Source: Epiperipatus broadwayi (lineage: Eukaryota > Onychophora > Udeonychophora > Euonychophora > Peripatidae). From it: a DNA stretch of 64,000 nucleotides. The translations under genes were made by a program, and so were the position numbers. The DNA lies in the NCBI GenBank assembly GCA_028023455.1, contig JAQFVV010000350.1, positions 684,001 to 748,000 on the forward strand, in the 5' to 3' direction. The notes under the pieces are model-generated. The model was not told the origin of the DNA. It saw only the letters and a program-made list of their open reading frames with translations, and searched no databases. Shown one piece after another: positions 25,701 through 37,619 of the stretch. How positions within the stretch are numbered: position 1 is the stretch's first letter; each line of letters begins with the position of its first letter.

Positions 25701-27734
25701 TCGCAAATCCATTCATGAAGAGCAAGATACGTATTTTAGGGCATAACTTTAATATTTATTGGAAAACTTATTTAATTAAATATAACTGATAATTTGTTTG
25801 ACTTTAATTGAAATCACTTTGTCATGAATTACGAGCATCAGAGCAGGCTTTACTGGAATAGAGAGGTAACGGTGCTGATGAATTATGAGCTATAAAATGA
25901 AATTGAAAGATAATAGCTAGTCGATAATCGAAGTTTTATGGCAGCTTGTGTCTGACAAGTCTTATGCCCTTTGACTAATATGAACAGAAGAGGAAGTTCT
26001 TTCTTCCTCAATAATTTAAAATAACAGAAATATGATCAGTGACCAGCCTAATGGAGTGGAAGATTGCCCTACGTCAGCAACATTTGAAGATGATGTCTTG
26101 ATAGTCATCGTTTGAATACTAAAACCCATATAGAATGCTCTATATAATGACTTGATCAATTAATTAAAGTCAAATGAGCTTTTAATGAAAACTATTTTAA
26201 AGTATTTGTAAATCATATTAATTATGCCCCAATCATTGTGCCCTTCCTGAATCTTAAATAACAAAGTTGAATTAGAATATATTTGATATTTTTTTGGTCC
26301 TTTTGCAATAAAAACATTTTAAGATTAGATATGAATAAATACATATTAGTGAATACAAAAAATAGCTGGGGCATAGATTAAAAATGGAGCTAATAATTTA
26401 TTATTAGCCAATTATAAAAATAACACTCACATTTAATAATCTCTTTCGACTCAATAATTGATAGAATGGTAAATCTAGTTCTAATGGGTGAGAATTACTA
26501 TTAGAATTAATATATTATTATTTGCATGCAACGGAAACAAAGGAGATCATCGAGTCGAAAGATTATTGGCATATAATTAAAAATAAATGACATTAATAAA
26601 TTACACGATAAATATATATATAATATAGTAAATGAACTGCCAAGTAAGAAAAGAGAAAGTTTAAAGATTAGAGGTTGAGAAAACTACGATATAAATTTAT
26701 AGTAGCATGAATAAAAGGTTTTATAAAGATTGTTACATTAAAGAATAAAAGAGCTCTAAAAGGGAGTGTAAAGTAAAGTTCGAAACTGGCCAGAAAGTTT
26801 AAGGTTCATTATGAAAACATATTACCCATTTCTTCCAGGGCTGGTTCTTAGGTTACACGTCCGAGTTGGTAAAAAAACATAGGCACACATTTGGTTGATT
26901 ACTTGAACAGTATTTTAATGAATTTTCACAATTTTAGCAGCATGATTGGTCCAGAAAAGATTCAGCAGCCTCATTGAAGATTGTTAGGGGACTTCAGGAA
27001 CCATAGCCAGATTCCTGACATTTTAGCCCTTCACCATGATCGAAACATTATTTAATTTTATAATTTAAAAATGCACAGAGTTGACTGCACTTCTCTACAA
27101 CAAAGATGGCTTTTTTTCCAAACTTTTTAGAACTATATATCTGTTCTCTGATGCCTTCAGGCTAGCGCTTCTTTCATTATCAATGTTTTTAGATTTACTG
27201 GTTGTTTTTAGATACATTTCTTCGATAAGGCTTTCAAACTCATTAACTTGAATTCATTTTCTAATTAGAAAATGAATTCTTAAAATCAGAAAAATGATTT
27301 TAATTAGGAAATCCTTATCTTTTTTTCTAATTAATAAAACTTTAACTGTTGTTTTTGGAAAGGAAAAATCTGAAAGCTTATCGAAAGAATGTAGCTTTTA
27401 ATCAATAAAACTTTAACAAATTATTTAAAAATAAAATCAAAAAATTTCCAACACAATGAAACTTTTAAACAATTATATATATTTAAATATTTACAAATAT
27501 ATACGCACAATCCACGCATTTATAATATATAAATTTATGAATAATTCTATCATGAATTTAATAGAATTGATCAATTTAAATCTGAAACTAATTAATTTTA
27601 ATACGCATTTATGAAATAAGTTATTCTTTATGGAAATTAGTGTGGAGTGAATGTATAAAGCTCCATTGCATCGGAAATTTAAGGTTAGTACTAGGGAAGG
27701 TTAGTACTAGGGTTTGAAGTGGACTTATGGCTAG
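25701..27734. other. Intronic non-coding DNA
   Basis: No gene is seen. A weak inverted pair (TCTTTCGACTCAATAA near 26449 and TCGAGTCGAAAGA near 26551) may mark a small decayed MITE. A perfect 30-bp palindrome (arms GAATTCATTTTCTAA) lies at 27250-27279. Confidence 0.45.
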
Positions 27735-27815
27735 ATGTCATGAAGCTAGGATCGAACTCTGATCCAACTGCTTCATTATATAGACACTAACGATTGCAAC
27801 TTGACCACAGAGATT
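27735..27815 (-). repeat. tRNA-derived SINE-like sequence
   Basis: On the minus strand TGGTCAAGTTG fits the internal pol III box A consensus. About 45 bases later AGAGTTCGATCCT is close to box B (T-arm). The spacing is as in tRNA genes, but the arms do not fold into a full tRNA, so a SINE head or old tRNA relic is more likely. No matching second copy was found in this window. Confidence 0.4.
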
Positions 27816-27960
27816 GAAATTATTGATACAAAGAAGTTTAAATAAATCTTTAAACAGGTAAATATAATTGTATTTTTATATTGGACTGTTTCCATTATCT
27901 AATATGTGTGTTGAATGTCTTTAGAAAAGTTTAATTTTAGTTAAATATTCCAAATGCATT

Positions 27961-28077
27961 CAACTGTTAGTAATATCACAGCAAACAGGTTAGTATATGC
28001 ACCAACTGTTAGTAATATCACAGCAAACAGGTTAGTATATACACTAACTGTTAGTAATATCACAGCAAACAGGTAAA
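27961..28077. repeat. Minisatellite, 42-bp unit, nearly three copies
   Basis: AACTGTTAGTAATATCACAG followed by CAAACAGGT recurs at 27962, 28004 and 28046, almost without change. The third copy is cut after CAGGTAAATAT. Confidence 0.95.
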
Positions 28078-29773
28078 TATAATCTATTCTAAATGTTGAC
28101 TAATAAAATAGGCAATTATAACATTACAAACTGCAATTATAAATTTCAAAGTGCACCCAAAGTATTACTTAAATAATAAGTGTAATAATACTCAAGGCTA
28201 AATGAGTTTGTAAGTAATCATTAAAAACTAGTCAGCACTTAGACAATTCCAATATCAATAACAATCAATGATTTATATATATCATGATACTCTGCCATAT
28301 TAATATTAATATGAAAAGACATACTAAATCAGTGTTTAAATATGTTTATTAAATTATTAGCACCAAATATATTTTTGACATTTTCACATCATATTCATGG
28401 TTATTCTGCTGAAAAATTTTTTTGCAAAATGATTGAAAATGAAAAATCAAAGAGATATGGTTCATTGCAAAAAATGAATATGTAATAAACCAGAGAGGAA
28501 GTAATATTAAAATTCAACAAAAATGTTTTTTTTTCAACAGAATAAACATAAATATGATGTGAAAGCATTGAAAGTATACTTGATGCTAATAGTTTAATAA
28601 ACATATTTAAACTCTGATTTAGTATTTCTTTTTATTTTAATGTATATATATATGAAAATAATATGTGTGTGAAATTTGTATTAAGTGCAGATTTCTGCAA
28701 CTTCCACACTAATAATGTTAAAATTTTGCAGAACCTCATAAATCTATCAGTCAAATAAAATGAAACTAAATTTGTATGAGATTCTTAGAACTTATATTGG
28801 AAATAAGTTAATTGTGAGAATAAAATTTTATTCATTACAGGTAGAAATAAAGCCCTATTCCTAAGTATCTCAACTTAATACTCCTAAAGTAGAATCATTA
28901 AATATTTACTTTTAAATACCATAGAAGCACTCAAATTATAGATATGTAATATTAAAAATGTATGGCGCAAAATATTGTTTGTTGAAAGATGAAATTTCTT
29001 CAACTGCTTTTAATCAATCTATATAATATTTCACTTTTAATAAGGGATTATTTGCATCTACAATGAGTAAAATTTAATTATTGTAGTTAGCATTGTCTGT
29101 ATTTGTTTCCCATTTAAGTTCTTGGAATCTTAGAAAAAGTGATCTCATTTTATTTGTTTGACAGTTAGACATATGAGTTAAATGGTAATAGAAAAGAGTT
29201 TCACTTCAAAAAAATTATATTTAATATGGGTTTCTATTCAATTGTATCCTCTCATGATAACATTTAGGCTAAACAATCAAATGCAAAATAGAATATGAAA
29301 AATGATAAAGCAGCATATAAGAATTACATTTTAAGGTAGAACAAACTATAGGAGTTCAAATGTCATTAAAGTGGTTGTAAAATGACACTATAAATCAGAC
29401 ACAAGACAACTAAATTTAGTTACAAAAAGGTTAGTAGTGTAAAATTTTTGATGCAAAATATTACCTAAAAATATAATTCAAATCCACAATCATTGAATAG
29501 TAAATTCAATTTCAGATATGAATAATTGATAATTTCAATCAAACTTTTTTAAAAATTGTACTTGCACTTATGGTTCAATATCTAACATGTAAGATAAATT
29601 TGTAATTTATTTTTCAAACAAAATTTTTAGAGCTAAGAATTACACAAAAGGAAAACATTTTAGCAAATAAATTAGATTATTAAATGTAACAAATTGGTAT
29701 AAAACAAGAATACATAACATAATTATTCAAATATTGCTCTAAAATCTGAATACTTATAATGTAAAAACATATT
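28078..29773. other. Intronic non-coding DNA
   Basis: AT-rich with no exon-like frame and no clear repeat. An inverted pair around 28320-28395 and 28555-28620 (AGTGTTTAAATATGTTTATTAAA on one side) suggests a small decayed foldback element of about 300 bp. Confidence 0.45.
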
Positions 29774-30034
29774 CAAGCACAAGTGCGTGTGCGGCGCAAC
29801 TGCTCCCAAAAGCTGTTAATACAAATACAAATAGCTAACTAAAAATATTAAAACAGCTGAGCGCTTTCAAAGGATCTTGCCTTCATAATCATAGCTTGCT
29901 TACGTATAAATTTATGCAAATATGCTAATTCCATCCTTTGAAAGCGCTCAGCTGTTTTAATATTTTTAGTTAGATATTTGTATTTGTATTAACAGCTTTT
30001 GGGAGCAGTTGCGCCGCACACGCACTTGTGCTTG
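29774..30034. mobile_element. Foldback element / long hairpin, 102-bp arms
   Basis: Arms 29774-29875 and 29933-30034 are reverse complements with a single mismatch (AATAGCTAAC against AATATCTAAC). They are separated by a 57-bp loop. The outer third of each arm is strikingly GC-rich (GTGCGTGTGCGGCGCAACTG) in an AT-rich setting. A 13-bp direct repeat GTAAAAACATATT lies immediately left (29761-29773) and again at 30076-30088. If this is a target-site duplication, the element runs to 30075. It could be a MITE or a retroposed PLE-type terminus. It has no coding capacity. Confidence 0.75.
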
Positions 30035-31550
30035 ATTACATACATTTCCCAAAAGTAAAATTATTTAACTTAATCGTAAAAACATATTGTAAAATCTGTA
30101 TATTTACATTAGCCACTAAAAATGGCAGAATATGCTGACATTTTTAGAATGTTCATATTAAAATTATTAACCAACAAAATTATATAAATATAATTATATT
30201 ATGTATTGCATACTATATCTTTAATTGTAGAAATTAACTCAAATATAAAATAAAACAACACTTATTTTAAAATACACCGAGTGCCCAGATAAAGGAGACA
30301 CAAAGACTAAATAAATGTATAAAAGTTTGCTCTCAATTTCTGAATACTGATACTGTCACGTGACAGAATACACTTGTTTTAAAAAGATGTAGTTAAAAAG
30401 CACCATATATAAATTAATAAAATTTTAAAGATCCATATCCTATAAATAAAAATGCTTTTAAATATTTTTAAAAGTAGTCCTAACCCTGGGCACAATCTAA
30501 AAATAAACATAAAAACATAATAAATTGAGATTTAAATTTTAATTCTTGATATGACATAACAGTAATAAAGCCTAGAGCAAAAAGACCATCTCTGCTGTAT
30601 GAAATTAACTCAAAATCTCCCAGTGATACTGGATATGATGCACCTATACAAACAATTTTATTATTAGAATGAAAAGGGAATAAAGACAACACTAGTCTCA
30701 AAATTAATGCAGTAATTAAAACATTTAAATTGATGATAACGTGACCAAATTAATTTACTCCAGAAATAAATAAATAAATAAATAAATTAAAAAATAGAAT
30801 CTAAATATCTTACCCTCAAGATTTACTAATTTTAATTGTAGTATAAAATATAACTCAGGCAACTCTTAGGATAATACCCAGAATCTTATCTGGAGAACCT
30901 ATCAAATAGTAAAAATATACAATCACAGTTAACTGCTAGGTAATAGATTTTTTTCAATAATATGGAGGTTAGTATCATTGGGTTTACTTCAACAACAGCC
31001 TAAAATGTAAATTAGCATATGATAAGAAAATATGTACAAGTGTTAATATTTGAACTACATGTACATAAAATATAAAAAAAAAACCTTATAAAATTTTCTT
31101 GAGTTGAAATAAAAAGTTGAAATATAAATAAGATAAAATTATCAAATAAAAATTAAAAATCTGTAATTCTTTATATTTATGTATGTTATAACACTTTAGT
31201 GAACAAACTATGGTCCACTTCATGGGCATATGCACAAATATAAAAGATATTAAATTTATCACAAAAATATTAAATTATACAAATAAACAATACATATTTA
31301 ATAACATGTGAAATGCACGATAACAATGCTTGACTCAATTATGAAAAAGTATCATGCATCAGACAATAAAACATTTTTTACATATAGCCCACTAAAGACT
31401 TTATAGAAGTCCATGTGATCACAGTCAGAAAAGTCCACTCCTGTTCTAACACCTTTTCTTGTAGCTTATTAATCTGATATCAATGTAGTTAGTAATATTA
31501 ATGAATATCAATGCTATAGTAATTCCATAAGGTATATTATTATACTTACA
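30035..31550. other. Intronic non-coding DNA
   Basis: AT-rich, no exon or transposon motif recognised. It may include the decayed 3' part of the minus-strand Gypsy element that becomes recognisable from 31551. Confidence 0.45.
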
Positions 31551-31900
31551 AAGTTCCATATGTGTGGTTATCACGAGGAACTTGGTGGAATGCAATTTTG
31601 AAGTCTATATTTGCAAAGTACAAAGCTTTTTGCAATGAAGGAAATACTTCATGTATGTTAGGAACTGGATGGTGTATTAATAAATTTATTCAAAATAACA
31701 TAGTAGTCTACACATAGTTTAAAGTTTCATCTAGTTTCATAATAATAACTACAAGCTTAGCCCAGGGTGAATCTTCTACCGGTGTTGCTACTTCCTTTGA
31801 ATCATTTTCTTGATAGTCTTTCCTAATTTCTTTTTCAGGGCAAATGGAACTTTATATTGTTTACAGATCATGGGTTGCACTTCCTTTGTTAATTCAATAT
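31551..31900 (-). pseudogene. Ty3/Gypsy reverse transcriptase fragment, decayed
   Basis: Read on the minus strand, three pieces follow the Gypsy RT order. First is KEVQPMICKQYKVPFALKK, the segment before the RT core. Next is VATPVEDSPWAKLVVIIMKL, matching the usual 'SPWASPIVPVxKK' block. Last is HHPVPNIHEVFPSLQKALYF then IDFKIAFHQVPRD, with the first catalytic Asp of motif A. Two stops and at least one frame change lie between them. Later RT motifs were not recognised to the left. This pairs with the gag remnant at 33950-34560, and the PLE between them is an insertion. Confidence 0.8.
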
Positions 31901-32173
31901 TGACCACTCATATTTTTAGCTGTAATGGTCCAGACATAAGGAACCCAAAGTAATTCTTCCACATTATAGTTTCTAATTAAATTTTCTTTATGATGTTTAT
32001 ATGGATTTCTAAAGAACTAAACCAATTCTATTCAAGTAGTGAACTAGAATCTTTGTTAACAATAAACAATGGGATAAATTTGATCCTCAAATTCAGTTTT
32101 ACAGGTACAATTACTCTTCTGTGCATATCAGTTTTATTGATAATAACATCTGTTGTGATATTATATCATTTAA

Positions 32174-32497
32174 AATTTTCTTAACCATTTTATCAATACT
32201 ATTTATTTATATCAAAACTAACAGTTTTGACTGTCCTGCAGTTATCATCAGAGCTACAATATTCAAATATATAATTATATAATTAATACACTTATACACA
32301 TATTCATATATGTAATTAAATACACAAAATAAATCAAAACTAAAATATACCTGACTATTATAAATAATCATTTCCCATTTTATTACTTTACTCTTAAATA
32401 ATTCTATTCACATTTATTTTATAACACTTTATTTTTTTTTTTTAAATTATTATTTATTATAATTATAAAACTTTAACATTTATTCTACTATTTAATA
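32174..32497 (-). repeat. Left inverted terminal repeat of the PLE
   Basis: Reverse-complementary to about 33321-33655. The shared core runs from TATCAATACTATTTATTTAT (32191) through CTGTCCTGCAGT and CATTTCCCATTTTATTAC to TCTACTATTTAATA (32497). The coding frame of the element is cut exactly at this inner edge. Confidence 0.8.
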
Positions 32498-33036
32498 CAA
32501 AACTTATAGAAGAAAGTATAAGAAAATGGGAAGAGAAATTTAATAAAAATAATGGGATAGTGTGTAGAAAAAATAAAATAGATAAGAATAAATATATAGG
32601 TATTAAAACTTATAATAATAGTATTGTAAAAACTATAAATAAAATAATTATTAGAATTAATAAAAAGTTTAATAATGTAATAAAATTTAATATAGTAAAT
32701 AAAAGAAGAAAGAATATACTTAATGTATTAGATAATAAATATATAAGAAAAGTAGCAAAATGCATAAATGGAGTATATAAAATTGAATGCAAATCATGTA
32801 AAAGTAAAAAGATAAAAACTAATTATGTAGGAGAAACAAAGAGATTAATTCAACATAAATATGGTAAAAGATCACTTATTTATTTGCATTCATTAGAAAC
32901 ATGTCATAGGTTTGAGAAAGATAGTATAAAAATGATTAATTATATAAATAATAGAAGGGATAGGAAAATTAAAGAGGTAATATTGATTAAGAATATAAAA
33001 CCAAATCTTAATAGGGACTTTGGGAAAAGACAATAA
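32498..33036 (+). pseudogene. PLE C-terminal fragment with GIY-YIG endonuclease domain
   Basis: The frame is open from the inner edge of the left repeat to a TAA at 33034-33036 (about 180 codons). It has no proper ATG start: it enters as LIEESIRKWEEKF with no upstream RT. The GIY-YIG core is GVYKIECKSC then NYVGETKRLIQHK (a GVY...YVG version), followed by SLIYLHSLETCHRF, the conserved IKMINYINNRRDRKIKE stretch and the C-terminal NIKPNLNRDFG. In PLEs this nuclease nicks target DNA next to the RT domain. Without RT this copy cannot be autonomous. The frame itself has no internal stop. The domain call is by motif only. Confidence 0.8.
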
Positions 33037-33320
33037 TTTTATAAGCAATTATTATTAATAATAGTTTGAATTTGAAAAAGGTTAAAAGAATAAAGTTGAA
33101 GAAAATGATGATAGAGGGAGGTATTAAACAAGTGTACAAATTTAGAAACTTTTGTCAGTTGGGATTTTAGAAGTAGGATTATAAAGAGGTAGGTAATTTT
33201 TGTAATATGAAAAAATAATTTGTAATGTGGGGAAAATTAATTGATAATTATAAAATATTTAATAAAAATAAGAAAAGTTTAGAAGTTGATTTATAATATA
33301 AGCAAAATGACAATAATATA

Positions 33321-33655
33321 TATTAAATAGTAGAATAAATATTAAAGTTTTATAATTATAATAAATAATAATTTTAAAATAAAATAAAATAGAGTGATAT
33401 AAAATAAATGTGAATAGAATTATTTAAGAGTAAAGTAGTAAAATGGGAAATGATTATTTATAATGGTCAGGTTAAAATGTATATTTTATTTTTATTTTAT
33501 TTTGTGTATTTAATTATGTATATGAATATGTGTATAAGTGTAGTAATTATATAATTATATATTTGAATATTGTAGCTCTGATGATTACTGCAGGACAGTT
33601 GAAACTGTTAGTTTTGATATAAATAAATAGTATTGATAATTGATGTTTAAGAAAG
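33321..33655 (+). repeat. Right inverted terminal repeat of the PLE with hammerhead-like core
   Basis: Inverted partner of 32174-32497. Near its outer end it reads AGCTCTGATGATTACTGCAG then GACAGTTGAAACTG. This has a CTGATGA box, a short ACTG/CAGT stem and GAAAC, the order found in hammerhead ribozyme cores reported from PLE terminal repeats. A helix I that would complete the ribozyme is not evident. Confidence 0.7.
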
Positions 33656-33949
33656 TTGTAAATGGTATATGTTAAATAGAAATCAATATATAGGATAAAG
33701 AAGAAGAAGAAAAAGAAAATTATATCTGTTGTGATAGTAACCATTTTCACAAGTGTTATTTTTATATAATACCCTCTGCTGATTTTCAACCAAACATTAT
33801 ATGATATCCATGATAGACCTACACCACTATCATTTTCATGGTAAATTTTTGATCCCAGTTGTCTGTATCAACTCAATATGTGATCATTGTTTGTGTTGTT
33901 AAACTTCTACACATTATAATTACTACTCAACCTTCTTCCCTCAGATTTG

Positions 33950-34770
33950 TAGTCAGGTATTTGCTTAATTTGACACTACATTTTTACTGCAATAGATGCA
34001 TGTTAAATGTCCTTTTTTCTTGGAAGTAGTGCATGTTTTACTTTTATGTTTGAAGGTGTTAGTTAAATGGCCAATTTTACTATAACAGCAATGCATTGCA
34101 ATGCATTTTATTCTTTTGAGGTTTGGTGTATTTGTGTTCTTTTCTGTTTTGAGAGACAGAGATTACATCCAACTGTCATGATAATGAAAATGTGGAAGCA
34201 TTGTCAAGCATGGTTTCTTGCATGAGCATTTCTCTATAGCACATTTCTAGTTGGGGCAGGTTCGATATTTTTTATAAAATTTGAATTCAGTATGCTGTAC
34301 AGAAATGGTCTAACAATATATCATTTGTTTCCTGTCAAAATTACAATCCTTTGCCAAAATTTTTCAATGTTATATCATAATCTATATATTTTTTGTTAGG
34401 TAATTGTTTTCTGTTTCTTAGCCTCAATTGTGCTACCCATTTCATTAATTTTGAAATGAAATATTCATTTAATTTTTTAGATAATTGATGGTGCAGCCAG
34501 TTGTACAACATCTTGTACTGCAAACCATAAGTGTAGACATTTTCAATCATTCCTCATCTTTCTTTTTAATGAGCATATAACATTCCAATATGTTGTATAT
34601 AATTTTTCCATGAAGCAGCATATTTCATGTCAAATATTTTTATATTATTATATAATGATGAAATTCTTTTTGTTTTATGCAATCCATTATTCCGCTATTA
34701 TTCTCATGAAAGACTGCTATTGTTTGCACAGGTTCTTCTTGAATAGTTGACTGCATCCATTCTGCTATCT
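33950..34770 (-). pseudogene. Ty3/Gypsy gag remnant with two zinc knuckles, decayed
   Basis: On the minus strand, 34140-33970 translates to CCYSKIGHLTNTFKHKSK followed by CTTSKKKGHLTCIYC. These are two degenerate CCHC zinc knuckles spaced as in Gypsy gag proteins. Upstream (34550-34341) is an open piece of 69 codons with WVAQLRLRN, in the place of the capsid region, and LPQLEMCYREMLMQETML near 34245. Frame changes and stops occur throughout. From these knuckles to the RT fragment (31900) is about 2.05 kb, of which about 1.57 kb is the PLE. The remaining half kilobase fits a protease segment. LTRs of this old element were not found. Confidence 0.6.
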
Positions 34771-35037
34771 CCTAAGAGTATTTATTAGATACTAGATGGG
34801 AGAGGATTAATTACATAAATTAGCACAAGTTTAGTAACAAAACAATTAATTTATTTAACAATAATAAATAATAAATAATTTGGATTCCATATGAAATAAA
34901 ATTGTCTATTATTAATTGTCTAGTTTCATGTTTCATTTCTCACATTTACACAGGGTAATATTATAAATAACATTATGTATTTTAATTACAAAGTTTTTAC
35001 ACATGTGCTTGCTACTGTTATATATATATATATATAT
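34771..35037. other. Spacer ending in a (TA)n run
   Basis: AT-rich DNA between the Gypsy relic and the young LTR element. The final bases are a (TA)n run at 35020-35037. This run is the insertion target: the LTR element ends at another (AT)n run, so the target duplication (ATAT or ATATAT) is ambiguous in length. Confidence 0.6.
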
Positions 35038-37619
35038 TGAAACAGACAGATCGAAGAATCGATCTTAGTTTCATGGTTGTCATTTAAGAACGGTAATTCT
35101 AAACCACTATTTACCCGCAATGAGACTTTTTCTATTCCAAGCCACATAAATTTTAAGTTATTTATTTTGTGTTTGTTTAAAAAGAATTTAATGTAAAGAG
35201 TATGAGTATAAATGTCACAAATCATGATAAATAATATTCGTGTGTGTGTGGTTTGTGGATTTATATTAGCTCAATTTAAAAGTTTCAATTGCGGGTATAT
35301 TTTCTTTAAATTTTAATTTTGCAAATTATACAAAGTCATTTAAAAATGCTGATCAAAAGTCACATTCCTTTGATCAGTATTTTTAATCAAAATCTTACTT
35401 GTACAAAATGTATAGGATAATTAATTTGTACTTTGATGAATTAATATAATGAATGTATATTTTTGTATTCACGAATTCCGATGTAATTGTTTTGTCAATT
35501 TAGAATCATGTATTAAATTTAAAAATAAATGAAAACCGAACAATGGAAATGAGAAACGTAGAAATCTTATCAAGAAAGGCAAATGCTATTGTATAGTCAA
35601 ATTAGATATTGCTGGAGGCCGAAATCAAAGGAGGCGGAGTTATGAACAAAAACTAGGCAGAAAGGTCAACCGTAGCCATCTTAAATATAATATAGACACT
35701 CTAACTTTTGACTTGGTTGTGCTTGGATCGTCAAGCTACAGCAAAGTAGTTGTTCCAGAGAAATCACTTCAACCGTTATTAAGAAGTTGCCCGGTAAACT
35801 GCAATCATGATGGGCTAACTCCAAGAAGCTGATTCCTGTTCTGCCAATTTAAATCTTTCGTACCGTTGATCTGTAATGTTTTCCGTGCTTCCAGTCTTCC
35901 AAATTCCACCATTTAAATTAACCATGCCTTTCTAATAAATTCAAAAATGCGCGCCTACGTTCTTCATACATAGCACTGCAAGAAGAAAACTGGATGAAGA
36001 AAGAATGGTAACTTTTGTTACATGAACTTTTAACTTTCCTCTAAGCTTAATAATTTCATAGTTAATCTATTAATTTAAGTAATTGCCTGTAAATTTCTTG
36101 TTTCCCGTTGAAAATGCTACATTCAAACCTGTCAGTAAATTTCTTCTCTAATATTTCTCTGCTCTAGTCTTTAGATGATAATTTTTAAGTATTTGTGCCT
36201 AATAATAATAATTCATTAGTGAATACATTTATATTTTAATATTACTTATTTTTACAAACAAAATGATGCCAATAATAATATTTTTCAACTCTAGTTAAAG
36301 TCAGTAAAGTTATTTTATAATATTTATTATATTTATTTAAAAGTAATTTCTTTTATTGAACTAAAATTTGTTGCCTTATGTTGAGTTGAGAAATATTCTG
36401 GTACTTTTATTGTTCCTTTTTCTTTTGTCATGATAGTGTAATCGATACTTCAAATCTCAAATATTTAAAATAGTCTAAAATTTTATTATAATCTTTTGTT
36501 ATATATTATTACGGAGTAAGAATAATAATTTATTATTACCTTCCGAACAATCTGGGGAGTTATGGGTTTCAGAGTAAATTTAATTAATTATTACTTTTGC
36601 GATCGTTTGATTTCGCCATGTTTTATTGAATAGTTATATCGGACTGTTGCATAGAAAATGTTACGGAGAGAAAGGGTTTTATATAATTTCGTTTTAAAAT
36701 CCACTTCCGGTCACTCGTCCTCGATGTTACTGTGGCAATGCCTTTACCTTCGCTTAAGTTGGCGTCTCGTTTTACTACCACATGGAGAGAAAGAAATTCT
36801 TCTCCAGGTAATCTCTTGGATCACCGGGGTTCGAAAATGAGCCCGGCTGGTTGTAGTGTCCCGGATCTACTTGGGGGCAGTAAGACTTGTCAAAGTACAA
36901 GCCGCCCGGTATTCCGTCAATGCACCGCAAGTTATTATTTGTAGTATACATTAATCCCTGCAACCATCAGTACATCAGTATTATATATCATATTTTTATA
37001 TAAAATCGCCTCCCATTTATCCGTATGCACAATGGTTTGAAACTATTAAAATAAAACAACTTAATAAAAACTAGTAGATAAATATTTTAAGTGCTCCAAT
37101 TACTCTGATTCTCATATCAACCTGTACAACCATTTAAACATATAAATATTGGCATGAGTTTGTTAATCAGTACAAACCGATTATTGATGACTAGCAGCAA
37201 TTTATTATAAATACATATGAGAGTTACCGTACCTGTAAATAATATTATTCAATGCTTTCAATAATTTATTAAAAATTTGTCTAACCTAATTTTGTCTCTC
37301 TTGCATTATTACTCTCGAAATCTAGCCAATCACCTGCTGTCTGTATCGACAACTTAAATATATACATTAAATTATTAGCCGTACCAATATCCCGACTATA
37401 GGATATCTATGAAATAGCTGATTGTAGGTAATTTAGTCTGTGTTTTTCGATGAGCTAGTAAAGGGAGAACCCCGTACCGTTGTAATGTTGTCATCGGTGG
37501 GTCATGCCAGGGTTTTGGGTTCGAATTTAGTTTGCATTTTGGAATTTATTCCTAGACGTGGACTGGGTTCGAATTCGGATTACTGTGTGTGAATAGGCAT
37601 GGTGATTTTTACCGGTACA
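35038..37619 (+). repeat. 5' LTR (2582 bp)
   Basis: Against the 3' LTR I count sixteen substitutions and one 1-bp indel (CAAATTAG against CAAAATTAG near 35600). All sixteen are transitions. Near its 3' end the LTR has two T-arm-like motifs, GGGTTCGAATTTAG (about 37516) and GGGTTCGAATTCGG (about 37564), and a third at about 36826. The short frames inside (36658-36840, 36732-36944) recur in the other LTR and look non-coding. No promoter element could be assigned securely. Confidence 0.92.

Larger units (their letters stand above)
32161..33722 (+). mobile_element. Penelope-like element with inverted terminal repeats and 13-bp target duplication
   Basis: ATCTGTTGTGATA occurs at 32148-32160 and again at 33723-33735, the probable target-site duplication. 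Inside, about 32174-32497 and about 33321-33655 are inverted copies of each other (roughly 310 bp, moderately diverged). Both end near the motif CTGATGA-TT-ACTG-CAGGA-CAGT-T-GAAAC or its complement. The 0.8-kb interior carries only the C-terminal part of a PLE protein. Terminal repeats in inverted orientation and variable target duplications are known for PLEs. The element sits in the protease region of a minus-strand Gypsy relic. Confidence 0.8.

Noticed and set aside
27961-28077. A CRISPR-like array from three regularly spaced repeats
   Set aside because: The units are head-to-tail minisatellite copies without variable spacers, and this is animal DNA.
33572-33610. A functional hammerhead ribozyme
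   Set aside because: The core boxes are present, but I could not draw helix I or a convincing cleavage site, so only a hammerhead-like core is reported.
36658-36963. Short frames in both LTRs (also at 42024-42329) as LTR-encoded proteins
   Set aside because: Three overlapping frames on both strands of one GC-richer patch. They resemble nothing known and are kept only because the LTRs are nearly identical.
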